Below are positions 55,146-62,598 of a stretch of DNA of 64,000 nt, in pieces. A model generated the notes under the pieces. That model did not search any database. It was not told the origin of the DNA and was given only the letters and a program-made list of their open reading frames with translations. The translations under genes were made by a program, and so were the position numbers. Position 1 is the stretch's first letter, and every line of letters begins with the position of its first letter. This DNA is from Dechloromonas sp. (GTDB taxonomy: Bacteria > Pseudomonadota > Gammaproteobacteria > Burkholderiales > Rhodocyclaceae), in the NCBI GenBank assembly GCA_028689015.1, contig JAQTXC010000004.1:60336-124335 (forward strand), written 5' to 3'.

Positions 55146-55922
55146 TCAGGCGAGGACCAGCTTGGTGCCGATCAGCACCAGCATGGAAGCGAGCAGGCGG
55201 CGCAGGATATGCTCCGGCACCTTGGCCGACAGGTGGCTGCCGAGCCAGATACCCGGCAGCGAGCCGAGCAGCAGGGCGCCGAGCAAGGCCCAGTCGACGC
55301 TGCCCAGCCACCAGTGGCCGAGACCGGCGACCAGGGTCAGCGGCACGGCATGGGCAACGTCGGAACCGACGATGCGCACAGGGGTTAGTCTCGGGTAGAG
55401 GAAGAAGAGGGCAGCCACGCCGAGGGCGCCGGCACCAACGGAGGAAATGGTGACCAGTACGCCGAGCAAGACACCGATGGCGATGGTGATCTTGCCGAGA
55501 TGGCGCTGGCGTATGGGCGAATCGTCGCGCTTGGCGGCAAAATCGCGCAACTTGCGGCCGAACAGGATGGCGATGGCGGTCAGCAGTAGCGCAAAGCCCA
55601 GGCCGTGCGCGATCAGGGCGCCAATGGTGTTGCTGCCCTGGGGCAACTGCGACAGGACCAGGATAGTGAGGGCAGCGGCGGGAATGCTGCCGGCTGCCAG
55701 CCGGCCGGTGATCTGCCAGTCGATGTGGCCCTTGCGACCGTGGGCGACGGTGCCGCCGGCCTTGGTCAGCGCGGCATAAAGCAGGTCGGTGCCGACGGCA
55801 GTGGCCGGATGCACGCCAAAAAGCAGCACCAGCAGCGGGGTCATCAGCGAGCCGCCGCCCACGCCGGTCAGACCGACGATGGCGCCTACGGCAAAACCGG
55901 AAAGGGTGTAGAGGTAGTCCAT
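55146..55922 (-). CDS. TauE/SafE-family sulfite or sulfur-anion exporter
   Basis: A 258-residue protein with about eight membrane helices. The TauE/SafE repeat GFAVGAIVGLTGVGGGSLMTPLLVLLFGVHPATAVGTDLLYA is split here into its two marks, GLTGVGGGSLMTPLL and AVGTDLLYAALTK, and a second repeat begins near ISSVGAGALGVAALFFLYP. It is the first gene of the cysI operon (19-base gap). The start is ATG 55922, or ATG 55931 three codons earlier; no strong ribosome site decides. The operon suggests it moves sulfite or a related anion to avoid sulfite build-up. Confidence 0.9.
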   Translation of the reverse strand: MDYLYTLSGFAVGAIVGLTGVGGGSLMTPLLVLLFGVHPATAVGTDLLYAALTKAGGTVAHGRKGHIDWQITGRLAAGSIPAAALTILVLSQLPQGSNTIGALIAHGLGFALLLTAIAILFGRKLRDFAAKRDDSPIRQRHLGKITIAIGVLLGVLVTISSVGAGALGVAALFFLYPRLTPVRIVGSDVAHAVPLTLVAGLGHWWLGSVDWALLGALLLGSLPGIWLGSHLSAKVPEHILRRLLASMLVLIGTKLVLA

Positions 55923-55946
55923 GCGCTGCATGCTACCGTGCGCCAA

Positions 55947-55975
55947 TTGAATCAAAAAGAATATTGAGTTAGATT
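55947..55975 (+). promoter_or_regulatory. Candidate cysB promoter
   Basis: TTGAAT (55947-55952) and TAGATT (55970-55975) are 17 bases apart, 31 bases before the cysB ATG. The shared sulfur motif (55956-55968) lies in the spacer, which would allow autoregulation. Confidence 0.5.
55956..55968 (+). promoter_or_regulatory. Candidate CysB site (motif shared with cysDN)
   Basis: AAAGAATATTGAG matches the element upstream of cysD in 12 of 13 bases. It sits in the 84-base divergent region between tauE-cysI-cysH and cysB. Confidence 0.5.
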
Positions 55976-56006
55976 AGTATATCTTTTGGTTATTAAGGTG
56001 CGGGCG

Positions 56007-56948
56007 ATGAAACTGCAACAGTTACGCTACATCGTCGAAATCGAGCGTCAGGGGCTCAATGTGTCCGAAGCCGCCGAGGTGTTGTATACCTCGCAGCCCG
56101 GCGTCTCAAAGCAGATCAAATTGCTGGAGGATGAACTGGGGGTGGCGATTTTCGAGCGTAGTGGCAAGCGTTTTACTGGTGTCACCGAACCTGGACGGCA
56201 GGTGCTGGAGAGCGCCCGGCGCATTCTGAGCGAGGCTGAAAACCTGAAACGGGCCAGTGCTGAATTTGCTGGCGGCGATAGCGGCCGCCTGGTGCTGGCG
56301 GCGACGCATACCCAGGCGCGCTATGCCCTGCCCGTGGTGGTGCGTGATTTTGTCGCCCGCCATCCCAAGGTCAAGCTTGAAATGCACCAGGGTAGCCCGA
56401 CGCAAATTGCACAATGGGTGGTTGATGGCGAGGTCGATATCGGCATCGCCACCGAGGCGCTGGACCAGTATCCACAACTCATCACGCTGCCGGTACGACA
56501 ATGGTCGCACTGCGTCATCGCGCCGGAAGGGCATCCCATCCTGCAGCATGTGCCCTTGTCGCTGAATGAATTGGGCCGCTGGCCGCTGATCACCTACGAT
56601 GCCGCCTTTACCGGACGGTCGCGCATCAACCGTGCTTTCGAACGGGTCGGCATGGTGCCGAATATCGCGCTCACCGCGCTCGATGCCGATGTGATCAAAA
56701 CCTACGTCAGTCTCGGGTTGGGCTTGGGCATCATTGCCTCGCTGGCTTTCGACCCCCAGCGCGACAGTGGCCTGGCCGCCCTCGACGCCGGCCATTTGTT
56801 TGAGTCGAATACGACCCGGCTGGCCTTGCGGCGTGCCAGCTATTTGCGGCGCTACGACTACGATTTCATGGAACTGTTTGCCCCACATTTGTCGCGCCAT
56901 GTGGTCGACATGGCCATGCAGGGCGGCGGCGAGGCCTACCAGTTATAG
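56007..56948 (+). CDS. cysB: LysR-type sulfur regulator CysB/Cbl family
   Basis: A 313-residue LysR regulator. The N-terminus MKLQQLRYIVEIERQGLNVSEAA is the CysB/Cbl form, with the HTH at ~20-40 (TSQPGVSKQIKLLEDELG). The effector domain contains THTQARYALP and GSPTQIAQWV, the residues that bind sulfate or N-acetylserine in CysB. I chose ATG 56007 with AAGGTG upstream; an open frame from 55986 has no homologous part. It is divergent from the sulfite reduction operon and very likely activates it and cysDN. CysB and Cbl cannot be separated with certainty; as the only copy here CysB is preferred. Confidence 0.94.
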   Translation: MKLQQLRYIVEIERQGLNVSEAAEVLYTSQPGVSKQIKLLEDELGVAIFERSGKRFTGVTEPGRQVLESARRILSEAENLKRASAEFAGGDSGRLVLAATHTQARYALPVVVRDFVARHPKVKLEMHQGSPTQIAQWVVDGEVDIGIATEALDQYPQLITLPVRQWSHCVIAPEGHPILQHVPLSLNELGRWPLITYDAAFTGRSRINRAFERVGMVPNIALTALDADVIKTYVSLGLGLGIIASLAFDPQRDSGLAALDAGHLFESNTTRLALRRASYLRRYDYDFMELFAPHLSRHVVDMAMQGGGEAYQL

Positions 56949-56979
56949 CAACGGGCCAGCCTCGCCGTGCGGCGGCGGC

Positions 56980-57765
56980 TTAGTTGACCTTGGCCTTGGC
57001 GCGCAATTCCTTAACCAGGTTTTCAACCTGCATCTGGTTGGCACGCTGTTGCAATTGTGGCTTGACCTGCTCGTAAGGCGGCGTTGCCAGCGCTCGGCTG
57101 TCTTCCTGCAGGATGACGTGGTAACCAAAGTCGGTCTTGACCGGCGTCTTGGTGTATTCACCCTTCTTCAATTGGCTCAGGGCCTCGGCAAATGGCGGCA
57201 CGTAGCTGCCCGGGGCGCTCCAGCCGAGGTCACCGCCCTTGTCCTTGGAGCCGGGATCTTTGGATTGCTTGGCCAGATCGGCGAACTTCTCGCCCTTGTC
57301 GAGCTTGGCAATCAGGGCCTTGGCGTCCTCTTCCTTGTCGACGAGGATATGGCGCGACTTGTATTCAGTGCTGCCCAGCTTGGCCTTGATGGCTTCGAAT
57401 TCAGACTTGAGCAGGCTTTCGCTGACCGGGTGTTTTTGCACGTAGTCGGCGAGGAAGGCGCGAATGAGGACGGCCTGCTTGGCCAATTCCATTTGCCCTT
57501 GAATCTTGTTGTCCTTGTCCAGGCCTTGTTTCTTGGCTTCCTGGGCGAGCAACTGGCGGCGAATCAACTCTTCCTTGACGGCATTGCGCAGTTCGGCCGA
57601 CTCCTGAGCGCCCTGGGCTTTTTGTTCGGCGACGAAGGCGTCGTAAATGGATTGCGGGATAGCCTGGCCGTTGACCGTGCTAAAAGCCTTGTCGGCGGCG
57701 AGGGCGGGGGCGGAAATGACGGCACCGGCGAGGAGCACGGCAGCCAGACGGGACACTTTGAACAT
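56980..57765 (-). CDS. Periplasmic peptidyl-prolyl isomerase (parvulin type)
   Basis: A 261-residue exported foldase. The signal peptide ends APALAADK. A SurA/PrsA-like helical N-terminal part (LRNAVKEELIRRQLLAQEA) is followed by one parvulin domain at ~135-225: YKSRHILVDKEEDAKALI, GGDLGWSAPGSYVPPFAEAL and VKTDFGYHVILQEDSR. It acts on proline bonds of exported proteins. It is shorter than SurA and has one parvulin domain, so it is not SurA itself. It converges on cysB; the BolA-YciI-YciB group lies upstream on the same strand. Confidence 0.93.
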   Translation of the reverse strand: MFKVSRLAAVLLAGAVISAPALAADKAFSTVNGQAIPQSIYDAFVAEQKAQGAQESAELRNAVKEELIRRQLLAQEAKKQGLDKDNKIQGQMELAKQAVLIRAFLADYVQKHPVSESLLKSEFEAIKAKLGSTEYKSRHILVDKEEDAKALIAKLDKGEKFADLAKQSKDPGSKDKGGDLGWSAPGSYVPPFAEALSQLKKGEYTKTPVKTDFGYHVILQEDSRALATPPYEQVKPQLQQRANQMQVENLVKELRAKAKVN

Positions 57766-57816
57766 TGTGCTTATCCTGAGTGGGTGTGGGGGGTGGGGAA
57801 TGGGTGTGGCAGAAGA

Positions 57817-58083
57817 TCAGGCTTCGTCGGGCGTTCGTGCCCGGATGCTCAGCGCATGAATTCGGCCGCGCATCAAATCGCCTGCCGCATCATAAACCAG
57901 GCGATGACGAGCCATGGTGTTTTGCCCGGCAAACGCGGTCGACACGATCTCCAGCTTGAAATGGCCGCCGTCGCGGGCGCCGGCATGACCGGCGTGGCGA
58001 TGTGACTCATCGTCGATCTGCAGCGACAGCGGGCTGAGTGCCGTCAGTCGCTGGCGCAACTCGGCCAAGGTGTCGGTAGACAT
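57817..58083 (-). CDS. BolA-family protein
   Basis: An 88-residue BolA protein. The fold signature is LQIDDESHRHAGHAGARDGGHFKLEIVSTAFAGQ, divided as DESHRHAGH and GGHFKLEIVS, with LVYDAAGDLMRGRIHALSI at the end. The invariant C-terminal histidine (IHALSI) and the loop histidines can ligate a [2Fe-2S] cluster with monothiol glutaredoxin. It is coupled to the YciI gene by a one-base overlap (58083). Confidence 0.93.
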   Translation of the reverse strand: MSTDTLAELRQRLTALSPLSLQIDDESHRHAGHAGARDGGHFKLEIVSTAFAGQNTMARHRLVYDAAGDLMRGRIHALSIRARTPDEA

Positions 58084-58385
58084 CAGGCCGGCAAAGCCTT
58101 CTTGAAGGGTTTGACGACGACTTTTTCATAAACGCCGGCGGCCAGGTAGGGGTCGGCATCGGCCCAGGCACGCGCTGCGTCGAGCGAAATGAATTCAGCG
58201 ATGATCAGGCTGCCGGAAAAGCCGGCCGGGCCAGGATCGGGTGAATCGATGGCAGGGCAGGGGCCGGCGACGAACAGGCGGCCGTCGGCTTGCAGCGCGT
58301 GCAGGCGCTCGAGATGGGCCGGGCGAGTGGCCAGACGGGCGTCGAGCGAGCCGGCGCGGTCTTCGGCGATGATGGCGTAGAGCAT
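58083..58385 (-). CDS. YciI-family protein
   Basis: A 100-residue ferredoxin-like alpha-beta protein of the YciI/YCII family. It begins [28 protein letters not shown], shown here by [13 protein letters not shown] and [11 protein letters not shown], and contains [19 protein letters not shown] and [14 protein letters not shown], where the conserved His and Asp of the putative active site lie. Enzyme activity is unproven. It overlaps yciB and bolA, forming the yciB-yciI-bolA group common in betaproteobacteria. Confidence 0.92.
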   Translation of the reverse strand: MLYAIIAEDRAGSLDARLATRPAHLERLHALQADGRLFVAGPCPAIDSPDPGPAGFSGSLIIAEFISLDAARAWADADPYLAAGVYEKVVVKPFKKALPA

Positions 58386-58993
58386 TATTGGTCTTCCTCG
58401 ATGTATTTCGACAACAGGGCACCCTGGGCCAGGATGAACAGCAGCATCAAACCCATGCCGCCAAACAGTTTGAAATTGACCCAGGTATCGGTGGAAAAAT
58501 TGAAGGCGATGGCCAAATTGAGCACGCCCATGACGGCAAAGAAGCCGATCCAGGCCAGCGTCAGCGTATGCCAGACCGCCGCCGGCAGTTTAAGTTGCTC
58601 GCCAAGCATGGCCTGCAGCGGGTTCTTTTTGAGGACATAAGCTGAAAACGCCATGCTGACCCCAAAAACCCAATACAGGATGGTCGGTTTCCACTTGATG
58701 AAGGCTTCGTTCTGGAACACCAGGGTCAGGCCGCCAAAGACGGTGACCAGGGCCAGGCTGATCCACAACATCCGGTCGACCTTGCCATGCCGGTAACGGA
58801 CCCAGGCAATCTGGGCCAGGGTGGCGGCAATGACGACGATGGTGGCAAGCAGAATGGGCGCCTGTTTGACGTCGACCGCGGCTGAACCCAGCAGGCTGGC
58901 AACCAGGCTGGCGGCCTCGGCCGGGACCTTTTCAGCATATTTAAAGGTGACGAAAAACAGGATGACCGGGAAAAGGTCGAAAAGTAGTTTCAT
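58385..58993 (-). CDS. yciB: Inner-membrane septation protein A (YciB/IspZ)
   Basis: A 202-residue protein with about five to six membrane helices. [21 protein letters not shown] splits into the family start [14 protein letters not shown]; later marks are [20 protein letters not shown] and [21 protein letters not shown]. YciB works with cell-division and elongation proteins in E. coli. The start matches the E. coli protein, but no ribosome site precedes it. A TATAAT box ends only 9 bases before the ATG, so translation may be leaderless. Confidence 0.94.
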   Translation of the reverse strand: MKLLFDLFPVILFFVTFKYAEKVPAEAASLVASLLGSAAVDVKQAPILLATIVVIAATLAQIAWVRYRHGKVDRMLWISLALVTVFGGLTLVFQNEAFIKWKPTILYWVFGVSMAFSAYVLKKNPLQAMLGEQLKLPAAVWHTLTLAWIGFFAVMGVLNLAIAFNFSTDTWVNFKLFGGMGLMLLFILAQGALLSKYIEEDQ

Positions 58994-59001
58994 GGCGCGG
59001 C

Positions 59002-59007
59002 ATTATA
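59002..59007 (-). promoter_or_regulatory. -10 box immediately upstream of yciB
   Basis: The minus strand reads TATAAT, ending 8 bases before the ATG at 58993. No good -35 box is seen at 16-18 bases. Overlapping TATACT (59006-59011) on the + strand could serve the divergent HD-GYP gene. Confidence 0.4.
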
Positions 59008-59044
59008 TACTTCAAGGCTAATCCTTTCGGTTTTGGAAAGAAGC

Positions 59045-60097
59045 ATGGACCAAGTTCTCATCATTGACGACAGCCAGATCAATCTGACGCTGATCAGGGC
59101 GCTGATCATCAAGCAGGGGGGGTGTGAGCCGATCGTCTTCGATCGCCCGCTGAACGCGCTGGAGTGGTGTCGTCAGCATGTGCCTGATTTGGTCATCGTT
59201 GATTACATGATGCCGGACATGGATGGCCTGAGTTTCATTGCGGCTTTCCGTGCCTTACACGGCCGGACCGAGATTCCGGTGCTGATGATTACCGCCAATG
59301 ACCAGAAGGACGTTCGCTACCAGGCCCTGCGAGGGGGCGCCAACGACTTTTTGACCAAGCCGATCGATAAATTTGAGTTTGGTGCTCGGGTCGGCAACAT
59401 GCTGGCTCTGCGCGCTGGCCAGAAATATCTGGCCAATCGCGCCGCCGAACTGGAAGAGAAGGTTCAGGAACGGACCCAGGCGATTCGTGATCGTGAACGC
59501 GAGCTGATTTTCCGCATTTCGCGGGCGGCTGAGTTCCGCGATCCCGAAACCGGTGCCCATATCCAGCGCATGGCGTATTACTCGGAAATCATCGCTCAGG
59601 GCCTCGATCTGGATGAGGTCAGCCGGCGTTTGCTCCTCGAAGCAGCGCCGATGCACGATGTCGGAAAAATCGGCATTCCCGACCTGATCCTGCTCAAGCC
59701 TGGCCGCTTGTCTCCGGAAGAGTTCGAGGTCATGAAGCGCCATGCGGTTCTGGGCTACGAATTGCTCAAGGACAGTGGATCAGGAATCATGCAGGCCGGT
59801 GCCGAAATTGCCCTGTCGCATCATGAAAAGTACGATGGCAGCGGCTATCCAAAAGGCCTGAAAGGTCAGCAGATTCCGTTATTTGGCCGCATTGTCGCCG
59901 TGGCCGATGTATTTGATGCCCTGACCTCGTCGCGTCCCTACAAACGGGCGTGGACGGTTGAGGAGGCGTGCAAGATGCTGGAGGATGGTCGCGGGACACA
60001 TTTCGATCCCCTGTGTGTTGAGGCATTTTTTGCTGGCTGGGATCAGGTGCTGGAAATCAAACAGCGCTTCCGTGACGAAGAAATCCCTGAGTTGTAA
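59045..60097 (+). CDS. Response regulator with HD-GYP c-di-GMP phosphodiesterase domain
   Basis: A 350-residue protein. An N-terminal receiver (~1-120) carries the phospho-accepting D53 in VIVDYMMPDMDG. A coiled linker (AAELEEKVQERTQAIRDRE) leads to an HD-GYP domain at ~155-345 with MHDVGKIGIPDLI, HHEKYDGSGYPKGL and DVFDALTSSRPYK, all catalytic motifs intact. It should degrade c-di-GMP when phosphorylated. I chose ATG 59045; TTG 59033 is in frame but less likely, with GGAAAG upstream of the ATG. An Hpt gene follows after 29 bases, so the phosphate probably comes from a relay. Confidence 0.95.
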   Translation: MDQVLIIDDSQINLTLIRALIIKQGGCEPIVFDRPLNALEWCRQHVPDLVIVDYMMPDMDGLSFIAAFRALHGRTEIPVLMITANDQKDVRYQALRGGANDFLTKPIDKFEFGARVGNMLALRAGQKYLANRAAELEEKVQERTQAIRDRERELIFRISRAAEFRDPETGAHIQRMAYYSEIIAQGLDLDEVSRRLLLEAAPMHDVGKIGIPDLILLKPGRLSPEEFEVMKRHAVLGYELLKDSGSGIMQAGAEIALSHHEKYDGSGYPKGLKGQQIPLFGRIVAVADVFDALTSSRPYKRAWTVEEACKMLEDGRGTHFDPLCVEAFFAGWDQVLEIKQRFRDEEIPEL

Positions 60098-60126
60098 ATT
60101 TTTCTTGTTTGTCTGGAGAAAACACT

Positions 60127-60480
60127 TTGAGCATGTCCCCGTTTGTACTTGACCGCCCCGCTGTCCTGGAGCGTCTGGGTGATGATGAAGACATCATGTT
60201 CATGATGCTGGGCATGTGTTGTGACGATGTCGAGAACAACTGCCGCGAATTGAGCGAGGCCCTCGTCGCCGCTGATCTTGAGGGCTTGCGGCGTGCCGCG
60301 CACACCGTCAAGGGGACCCTGGCGAGCGTCTCAGACGACGATGGGGCGGCCCTGGCTTTTGCGTTGGAGAAACAGGCCCGGGCGGGTGAGCTGGCCGGTG
60401 CCGAGGCCTTGCTTCTGGCCTTGCAAGCCCGTCTTCGGCACGTCGCCGGAGTGCTGGCGTCAGTTCTGGCCAGTCGGTAA
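60127..60480 (+). CDS. Stand-alone Hpt phosphotransfer protein
   Basis: A 117-residue four-helix protein. The phosphotransfer histidine is H59 in RRAAHTVKGTLASV, a clear Hpt motif. The start is uncertain: TTG 60127 has GGAG 8 bases before it, while ATG 60133 would have a 14-base gap. It follows the HD-GYP regulator closely and is presumably co-transcribed. None of the three hybrid kinases in the window has an Hpt domain, so this protein is a candidate shuttle. Its 3' end overlaps the convergent bioD gene by 21 bases. Confidence 0.85.
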   Translation: MSMSPFVLDRPAVLERLGDDEDIMFMMLGMCCDDVENNCRELSEALVAADLEGLRRAAHTVKGTLASVSDDDGAALAFALEKQARAGELAGAEALLLALQARLRHVAGVLASVLASR

Positions 60481-61134
60481 GTGCAGGGCCAGGGCGGCCT
60501 GCGCCGTGGCCTGCGGGCCCGTCTGATAGCCAACCACCCCCAGGCAGGGCGCCGGTAGACGGTCGCGCAGGGTTTGCAGGTTGGCCTCGCGATGGGACAT
60601 CTCCGGGTCGATGCCATTGGCGACCCAGCCGGCCAGCGTCAGGCCGCGACCGATAATGGCCGCTGCGCTGAGCAGGGCGTGATTGATGCATCCCAGACGC
60701 AGGCCGATGACCAGAATGACCGGCAAGCCCAGGTCGACCGCCAGGTCGGCGCTGTCGCGGTCAACGCCGAGCGGAACGCAAAAACCTCCCACGCCTTCGA
60801 CAATGACCAGATCAGCTTGCTGCCGTGCGGCGTCGCAAGCGCTGCGGATGACCGCAAAATCGATGTCGCAGCCGGCTTCGGCAGCGGCAATGTGGGGCGC
60901 GATGGCCGGAGCAAAGCGATAGGGGTTGAGAATGCGCTCGGGCAAGTCGATGCTGTTGGCCGCCCGGATGCGCTCGACGTCGTCATTGCGTCCCTGGGCA
61001 TCGGTGCCGGCGGCAATCGGCTTAAGACCCACAGCGCACAGGCCAGCCTGGCGGGCGCGGTGGAGCAGGGCGCAGGTTATGAAGGTTTTGCCGATTTCGG
61101 TATCGGTCCCGGTCAGGAAGTAAGCAGTGCTCAT
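60460..61134 (-). CDS. bioD: Dethiobiotin synthetase BioD
   Basis: A 224-residue ATP-dependent enzyme closing the ureido ring of dethiobiotin from DAPA and carbon dioxide. The P-loop is FLTGTDTEIGKTF (~7-19), with VEGVGGFCVPLG as the conserved second motif. It is the last gene of the bioF-bioH-bioC-bioD operon and overlaps bioC by 4 bases. The 3' end overlaps the convergent Hpt gene. bioA and bioB are not in the window. Confidence 0.96.
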   Translation of the reverse strand: MSTAYFLTGTDTEIGKTFITCALLHRARQAGLCAVGLKPIAAGTDAQGRNDDVERIRAANSIDLPERILNPYRFAPAIAPHIAAAEAGCDIDFAVIRSACDAARQQADLVIVEGVGGFCVPLGVDRDSADLAVDLGLPVILVIGLRLGCINHALLSAAAIIGRGLTLAGWVANGIDPEMSHREANLQTLRDRLPAPCLGVVGYQTGPQATAQAALALHLPTGQN

Positions 61135-61892
61135 CGGGTGGCGTGGAGATAAATGACGTCGTAGGTGAGGGGCAGGCCCGCCGGCGTGCGCTGGGTTTCG
61201 TAGGCCGTTTCCAGCGCCCGCAGGCCTTGTCGGCTCATCAGGCCGGTGCGGCGGCCGCTGCCCAGCTGATTGGCACCCACTGCCTTGACGGCAAGCAGCA
61301 GACTGCGCAGATCGGGGTAATGGGTGGTTTCTGGCCGGTTTTCGAGGTGGACCGTGGACAGCTTGGCGAGCTGTGCTTGTTCGGCCAGGCGTGGGCAGCT
61401 TTCGAACCCCAGGGTGTGCTGGTAGCGATCAATGCCGGCAAAGGCCTGGCGTAGCTCGTGAAAAGTTGCTGGACCCAGCGTTGCCAGGGCCAGATGGCCG
61501 CCGGGGCGCAGCGTGCGGGCGGCTTCGCGCAGCACGGCGGTCAGTTCGCACCATTGGACGGCCAGGCTGGACCAGTAGAGATCAAGCGTGGCGTTAGCCA
61601 GCGGCAGGTGTTCGAGATCTCCCCCGAGGCGCAGGCAAGGGGTGGTGATTCGCTGGAGCATGCCCGGTGAGAGGTCGAGCGCCAGCCGCTGGCTGTCGGG
61701 AAAACGGCGTTGCAAGGCGGCCAGCGCATAACCTGTACCGCAACCGGCATCGAGCAGGCGGGCCGGGGGACGACTCGGCAAGCCGGTTTGCAACTGGTCG
61801 CAGATGCGGCGCTGGACGTCGGCCGCTGCATCGTAGCTGGCGGCGGCACGCTCGAAGGCATGGCGAACGCGCGCCTTGGACGGTTTAGTCAT
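61131..61892 (-). CDS. bioC: Malonyl-[ACP] O-methyltransferase BioC
   Basis: A 253-residue AdoMet-dependent methyltransferase that starts pimeloyl synthesis by capping malonyl-ACP. The motif I region is RLLDAGCGTGYALAAL, and the BioC N-terminus VRHAFERAAASYDAAADVQR is clear. DLYWSSLAVQWC and LALATLGPATFHELRQAF are also BioC-specific. I chose ATG 61892 (MTKPSKARV), which overlaps the end of bioH by 8 bases. Confidence 0.95.
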   Translation of the reverse strand: MTKPSKARVRHAFERAAASYDAAADVQRRICDQLQTGLPSRPPARLLDAGCGTGYALAALQRRFPDSQRLALDLSPGMLQRITTPCLRLGGDLEHLPLANATLDLYWSSLAVQWCELTAVLREAARTLRPGGHLALATLGPATFHELRQAFAGIDRYQHTLGFESCPRLAEQAQLAKLSTVHLENRPETTHYPDLRSLLLAVKAVGANQLGSGRRTGLMSRQGLRALETAYETQRTPAGLPLTYDVIYLHATR

Positions 61893-62598
61893 GCAGGAAA
61901 GCGCGGGCAGCAGCCAGGAATTCGTCGGGGCACGAGATGAAGGGCGCGTGTGCACACGCGTCGAACAGTGTCAGGTGGGCATGGGGCATGCGTTCAGCCA
62001 AGGCCTGAGCGGCGGCAGCCGGCATCAGGGGGTCGGCGGCACCGTGGATGAGCAGGGTTGGGGCCTGGACGGCCGCAGCCTCGGCATGGAGGTCGACATC
62101 GCGCAGCCAGGCGAGGCCGCAGGCCAGCACCGCTGCCTCCGGCCGGGGATCGGCCAGCCGTAACAGGTCAGCCGTGACGTGCTTGGCCCGGGCATCGCCC
62201 CGGTTGAAGCCGCCGACGAAGCGCGGCAGCATGGCCTCGGCATCAGCTGCGATGCCAGCCGCGAAGTCAGCCAGCATGGCCGGCGGCATGGCGTGCGGCC
62301 AATGCGGACGCTGGACAAAACTGGTCGTGCCGGCGACCAGCAACAATGTGCCGACCTTGTCCGGATGACGGGCAGCGATGGCCAATGCCAGTTGCGCACC
62401 GAGCGACCAGCCGGCCAGCGGCGTCGCTGGCGCGAGGCGGCCGGCGATGTCCTCTACCGCCTGGTCAAAATCATCAATCCGGGGGGCGCTGCCATAACCG
62501 GGCAAATCGAAAATCGTGCCGTCGAGGGCGTCGACCGTGGACTGCAGCGGGCCGCGGCCAAGACACCAGCCGGGCAGGAAAACGAGGGGAGCGGTCAT
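61885..62598 (-). CDS. bioH: Pimeloyl-ACP methyl ester carboxylesterase BioH
   Basis: A 237-residue alpha/beta hydrolase that removes the methyl group set by BioC, ending chain growth at pimeloyl-ACP. The nucleophile elbow is AGWSLGAQLAL, the acid lies in LLIHGAADPLMP, and the catalytic histidine in DACAHAPFIS. LVFLPGWCLGRGP is the oxyanion region. I chose ATG 62598; the longer open frame is an out-of-frame read of bioF. It overlaps bioF by 4 bases (ATGA). Confidence 0.95.
   Translation of the reverse strand: MTAPLVFLPGWCLGRGPLQSTVDALDGTIFDLPGYGSAPRIDDFDQAVEDIAGRLAPATPLAGWSLGAQLALAIAARHPDKVGTLLLVAGTTSFVQRPHWPHAMPPAMLADFAAGIAADAEAMLPRFVGGFNRGDARAKHVTADLLRLADPRPEAAVLACGLAWLRDVDLHAEAAAVQAPTLLIHGAADPLMPAAAAQALAERMPHAHLTLFDACAHAPFISCPDEFLAAARAFLHD

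Noticed and set aside
56734..58005. Long + strand open frame (423 codons) across cysB end and the parvulin gene
   Set aside because: It starts out of frame in cysB and runs antisense to the parvulin gene; no domain seen.
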